Source: Nitrosomonas oligotropha (GTDB lineage: Bacteria > Pseudomonadota > Gammaproteobacteria > Burkholderiales > Nitrosomonadaceae). From it: a DNA stretch of 36,923 bases. Under the pieces are notes generated by a model. That model did not search any database, was not told the origin of the DNA, and saw only the letters and a program-made list of their open reading frames with translations. Positions 35,035 through 36,923 of this stretch are shown here, one piece after another (the stretch's first letter is position 1; each line of letters starts with the position of its first letter). Position numbers and translations under genes: made by a program. The stretch covers positions 1 to 36,923 of the forward strand of contig NZ_QRBZ01000043.1 of NCBI RefSeq assembly GCF_009833085.1. Reading direction: 5' to 3'.

Positions 35035-35071
35035 ATAAAATTCCGGATATTCTGATTAAGAAGGATTCAAC

Positions 35072-36349
35072 ATGAGCGAACCCACCATTCATTGCCCCAA
35101 CTGCGCAACGGAAATCAAACTCACCGAATCTCTGGCCGCTCCCCTGATACAAGCCACGCGGAAAGAATATGAATCGAAAATGGCGCAAAAAGAAGCGGAC
35201 GTGTCCAAACGCGAAGCCACGCTCAAAGCCCAGCAGAAGTCTCTGGAAGACGCGCAGAAGACCATTGATGAGCAAGTTGCCAGCAAATTGAAGGCAGAAC
35301 GCGCACTGATTGCCGCCGAAGAAGCCAGGAAAGCAAGATTGGCAATGGCAACCGACTTGGAAGCGAAATCAAAAGAACTGGCCGAATTGCAGGAAATTCT
35401 CCAGCAACGCAACCACAAACTGGAAGAAGCGCAAAAAGCACAGGCCGATTTGATCCGGAAACAGCGTGAACTGGACGATGCCAAACGGGAATTGGATTTA
35501 ACCGTCGAAAAACGCGTGCAGGAATCGATCACTCTGGTTCGTCAAAAAGCCAAGCAAGAAGCCGAAGACGGTCTCCGGCTCAAAGTCAGTGAAAAAGAAG
35601 AACAGATTGCGTCAATGCAGCGGCAGATTGAGGAATTGAAGCGCAGAGCCGATCAGGGTTCGCAACAACTCCAAGGCGAAGTTTCGGAACTCGAACTGGA
35701 AGCCACGCTACGGCTCAAATTTCCGCTGGATAGCATCGAGCCTGTTGCCAAAGGCGAATTCGGCGGCGATGTGCTGCAGAGAGTCATGGGGCCGCTGGGA
35801 CAATGGTGCGGGGCGATTCTGTGGGAATCCAAGAGAACCAAGAATTGGAGTGACGGCTGGCTGGCAAAACTACGCGGCGATCAGCGCAGCGCGAAAGCGG
35901 AAATAGCGGTGCTGGTATCCAGCACATTACCGAAAGACATCGAAACATTCGGTCAAATCGATGGTGTCTGGATTACCGAACCTCGTCTGGCGCTGCCACT
36001 TGTCATCGCCCTGCGCCAATCCCTGATCGAGATCGCCAGCACACGGCAAATCCAGGAAGGGCAGGAAACCAAAATGGAATTGGTCTATCAGTATTTGACC
36101 GGACCAAGATTCAAACATCGCATCGAAGCCATTGTCGAGAAATTCTCCGACATGCAGGCTGATCTCGACAGAGAACGCAAGACCATGACGCGGCTCTGGG
36201 CCAAGCGGGAAATGCAAATTCAGGGCGTCATTGAATCCACCGTGGGTATGTATGGCGATTTGCAAGGCATTGCAGGACGCGCATTGCCAGCCATTGAGGG
36301 ATTGGAGCTACCGCTGCTGGATTTGAAAGACCCCGGAAACGAGCCCTAG
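35072..36349 (+). CDS. DUF2130 coiled-coil protein
   Basis: The 425-residue cytoplasmic protein begins with a CPNC pair (IHCPNCATEIKLTES), which could bind zinc only with a partner. A long charged coiled coil spans about residues 25-205. The DUF2130 core follows (about 210-370), with LRLKFPLDSIEPVAKGEFGG, ILWESKRTKNWSDGWLAKLR and a restriction-endonuclease-like look (ESKRTKNW; VLVSSTLPKD). The core resembles PD-(D/E)xK nuclease folds, but activity is unproven. An AAGAAGGA site precedes the ATG. The gene is intact and stands alone between chrA and the flagellin gene. Confidence 0.88.
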   Translation: MSEPTIHCPNCATEIKLTESLAAPLIQATRKEYESKMAQKEADVSKREATLKAQQKSLEDAQKTIDEQVASKLKAERALIAAEEARKARLAMATDLEAKSKELAELQEILQQRNHKLEEAQKAQADLIRKQRELDDAKRELDLTVEKRVQESITLVRQKAKQEAEDGLRLKVSEKEEQIASMQRQIEELKRRADQGSQQLQGEVSELELEATLRLKFPLDSIEPVAKGEFGGDVLQRVMGPLGQWCGAILWESKRTKNWSDGWLAKLRGDQRSAKAEIAVLVSSTLPKDIETFGQIDGVWITEPRLALPLVIALRQSLIEIASTRQIQEGQETKMELVYQYLTGPRFKHRIEAIVEKFSDMQADLDRERKTMTRLWAKREMQIQGVIESTVGMYGDLQGIAGRALPAIEGLELPLLDLKDPGNEP

Positions 36350-36471
36350 CCAGCAACCAGCTACTTCATGTTTATTGCAACACCCCTCTTAATCCCGCAC
36401 ACCGCAATAGTTTCAGGAAATTTCATCCGACCGGCCGGGATAAACCCAGTAAGAAAATTTACTCGAGTATC

Positions 36472-36498
36472 TAAAGAAATTTAACCAGCTTTCGTTAA
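36472..36498 (+). promoter_or_regulatory. Sigma-28-like flagellin promoter
   Basis: TAAAGAAA (36472-36479), 11 bp, then TTCGTTAA (36491-36498) follows the layout of flagellar sigma-28 promoters (TAAAGTTT, 11 bp, GCCGATAA), with 5 of 8 matches in each box. It lies 32 bp before the flagellin start codon. The rest of 36350-36530 shows no gene. Confidence 0.45.
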
Positions 36499-36530
36499 AA
36501 AAGCGTACTTGTCACGCCACATGATAAAAA

Positions 36531-36867
36531 ATGAGTTTATCGATTAATACCAATCTAGGAGCGCTGAATAGTTCGCGGTATCTATCCGCGACTACAAACG
36601 ATCTCGGCCGTTCATTGGAACGGCTGTCATCGGGTATGCGGATTAACAGCGCCAGGGATGATGCGGCGGGCCTCGCCATCTCGGATCGTATGACATCGCA
36701 AATTCGCGGCTTGAATCAAGCGACAAGAAATGCCAGCGATGGAGTCTCTATGCTGCAAACCGCCGATGGCGCATTGACTTCGGTGACTTCGGCATTGCAA
36801 CGCATCCGTGAGCTTTCCATACAAGCAGCGAATTCAACCAATAGTCTCAGCGACAAGAAAGCGTTAC
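36531..36867 (+). pseudogene. fliC: Flagellin gene, N-terminal part only, interrupted after about 112 codons
   Basis: The frame from the ATG at 36531 encodes the conserved flagellin N-terminus that forms the D0/D1 helices of the filament. Visible blocks are SINTNLGALNSSRYLS, LERLSSGMRINSARDDAAGL, AISDRMTSQIRGLNQATRNA, DGVSMLQTADGALTSVTSAL and IRELSIQAANSTNSLSDKKA. After SDKKAL (about residue 112), where flagellins normally continue with Q-x-E-x-x-x-L, the sequence loses all similarity, although the frame stays open to the window end. The break falls just after TTAC (36864-36867). The start codon lacks a clear Shine-Dalgarno. The likely cause is an insertion sequence beginning near 36868. Other flagellin copies elsewhere cannot be excluded. 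Confidence 0.8.
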
Positions 36868-36923
36868 ATGTAAGAATTTCTAGCGTTGTTTACAGTATTC
36901 AGGAGAATACTGTAGATGAACAT
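36868..36923 (+). mobile_element. Probable left end of an insertion sequence, IS200/IS605-like by layout
   Basis: The 56 bp after the flagellin break contain a perfect 10-bp inverted repeat (36891-36900 with 36905-36914) whose 4-nt loop, AGGA, is a Shine-Dalgarno core. One base later an ATG (36916-36918) opens a frame that runs off the window. A subterminal hairpin about 20 nt from the left edge, a tetranucleotide TTAC immediately upstream and control of the transposase start by the hairpin are known features of IS200/IS605-type elements. No transposase residues beyond the first two can be read, so the family is inference. The exact boundary is uncertain by a few bases. Confidence 0.5.

Noticed and set aside
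1..36923. CRISPR arrays, tRNA genes and integrase-type attachment sites
   Set aside because: No regularly spaced repeats, cloverleaf-like sequence or integrase gene was seen on reading both strands; a dedicated scan could still find a weak candidate.

Overview
The window looks like chromosomal DNA of a beta-proteobacterium, most likely a Nitrosomonas-like ammonia oxidiser. This is inference: no amo, hao or rRNA gene is present. The grounds are the gene families (DUF3579 protein, LemA next to a GIDE-type protein, glycolate oxidase genes beside tartronate semialdehyde reductase, several c-type cytochromes, CzcCBA-type RND efflux) and the moderate GC content. About 27 complete protein genes, one gene remnant and one interrupted gene can be supported. 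I saw no tRNA, rRNA, CRISPR array or replication origin.

Layout. 1-217: no gene, two hairpins. 218-934 (-): His-rich, tail-anchored periplasmic protein. 1067-5758 (-): tight operon glxR-glcD-glcE-glcF that oxidises glycolate and reduces tartronate semialdehyde, plausibly salvaging 2-phosphoglycolate carbon. 5787-5960 (-): C-terminal remnant of a formylglycine-generating-enzyme-like (SUMF1-type) protein. 6214-8454 (+): L,D-transpeptidase lipoprotein and isoaspartyl peptidase. 8629-9646 (+): small accessory island with a BrnT-type toxin, its antitoxin and a protein carrying a HEPN-like motif. 9768-12132 (+): polyphosphate pair, a PPK2 kinase and a CYTH-CHAD protein. 12153-13666 (-): LemA and a GIDE-type membrane protein with an EF-hand. 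13874-16716 (+): small DUF4156-type secreted protein and a GAF-PAS-GGDEF-EAL protein. 16881-18624 (+): di-heme cytochrome c peroxidase with a His/Met-rich N-terminus, then a glycine-zipper lipoprotein. 18978-20279 (+): two paralogous, extremely acidic small proteins flanking a Nudix hydrolase. 20357-22060 (-): 7TMR-DISM diguanylate cyclase. 22361-23617 (+): putative Na+/H+ antiporter, ending at a strong bidirectional terminator. 23668-29297 (-): czcCBA metal efflux operon. 29529-31619 (+): large RoxA-like di-heme cytochrome, divergent from czcCBA. 31681-36349: DUF3579 protein (-), putative zinc aminopeptidase lipoprotein (+), ChrA chromate transporter (+), DUF2130 coiled-coil protein (+). 36531-36923 (+): flagellin gene cut after about 112 codons by what looks like the left end of an insertion sequence, whose first ORF would begin at the window edge.

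The strongest leads are: the interrupted flagellin, with a perfect hairpin holding a Shine-Dalgarno core in its loop; the paired acidic proteins around the Nudix gene, which I cannot assign to a named family; three 11-bp direct repeats overlapping the likely czcCBA promoter; and the toxin-antitoxin/HEPN-like island. Most other genes are ordinary housekeeping or stress functions.
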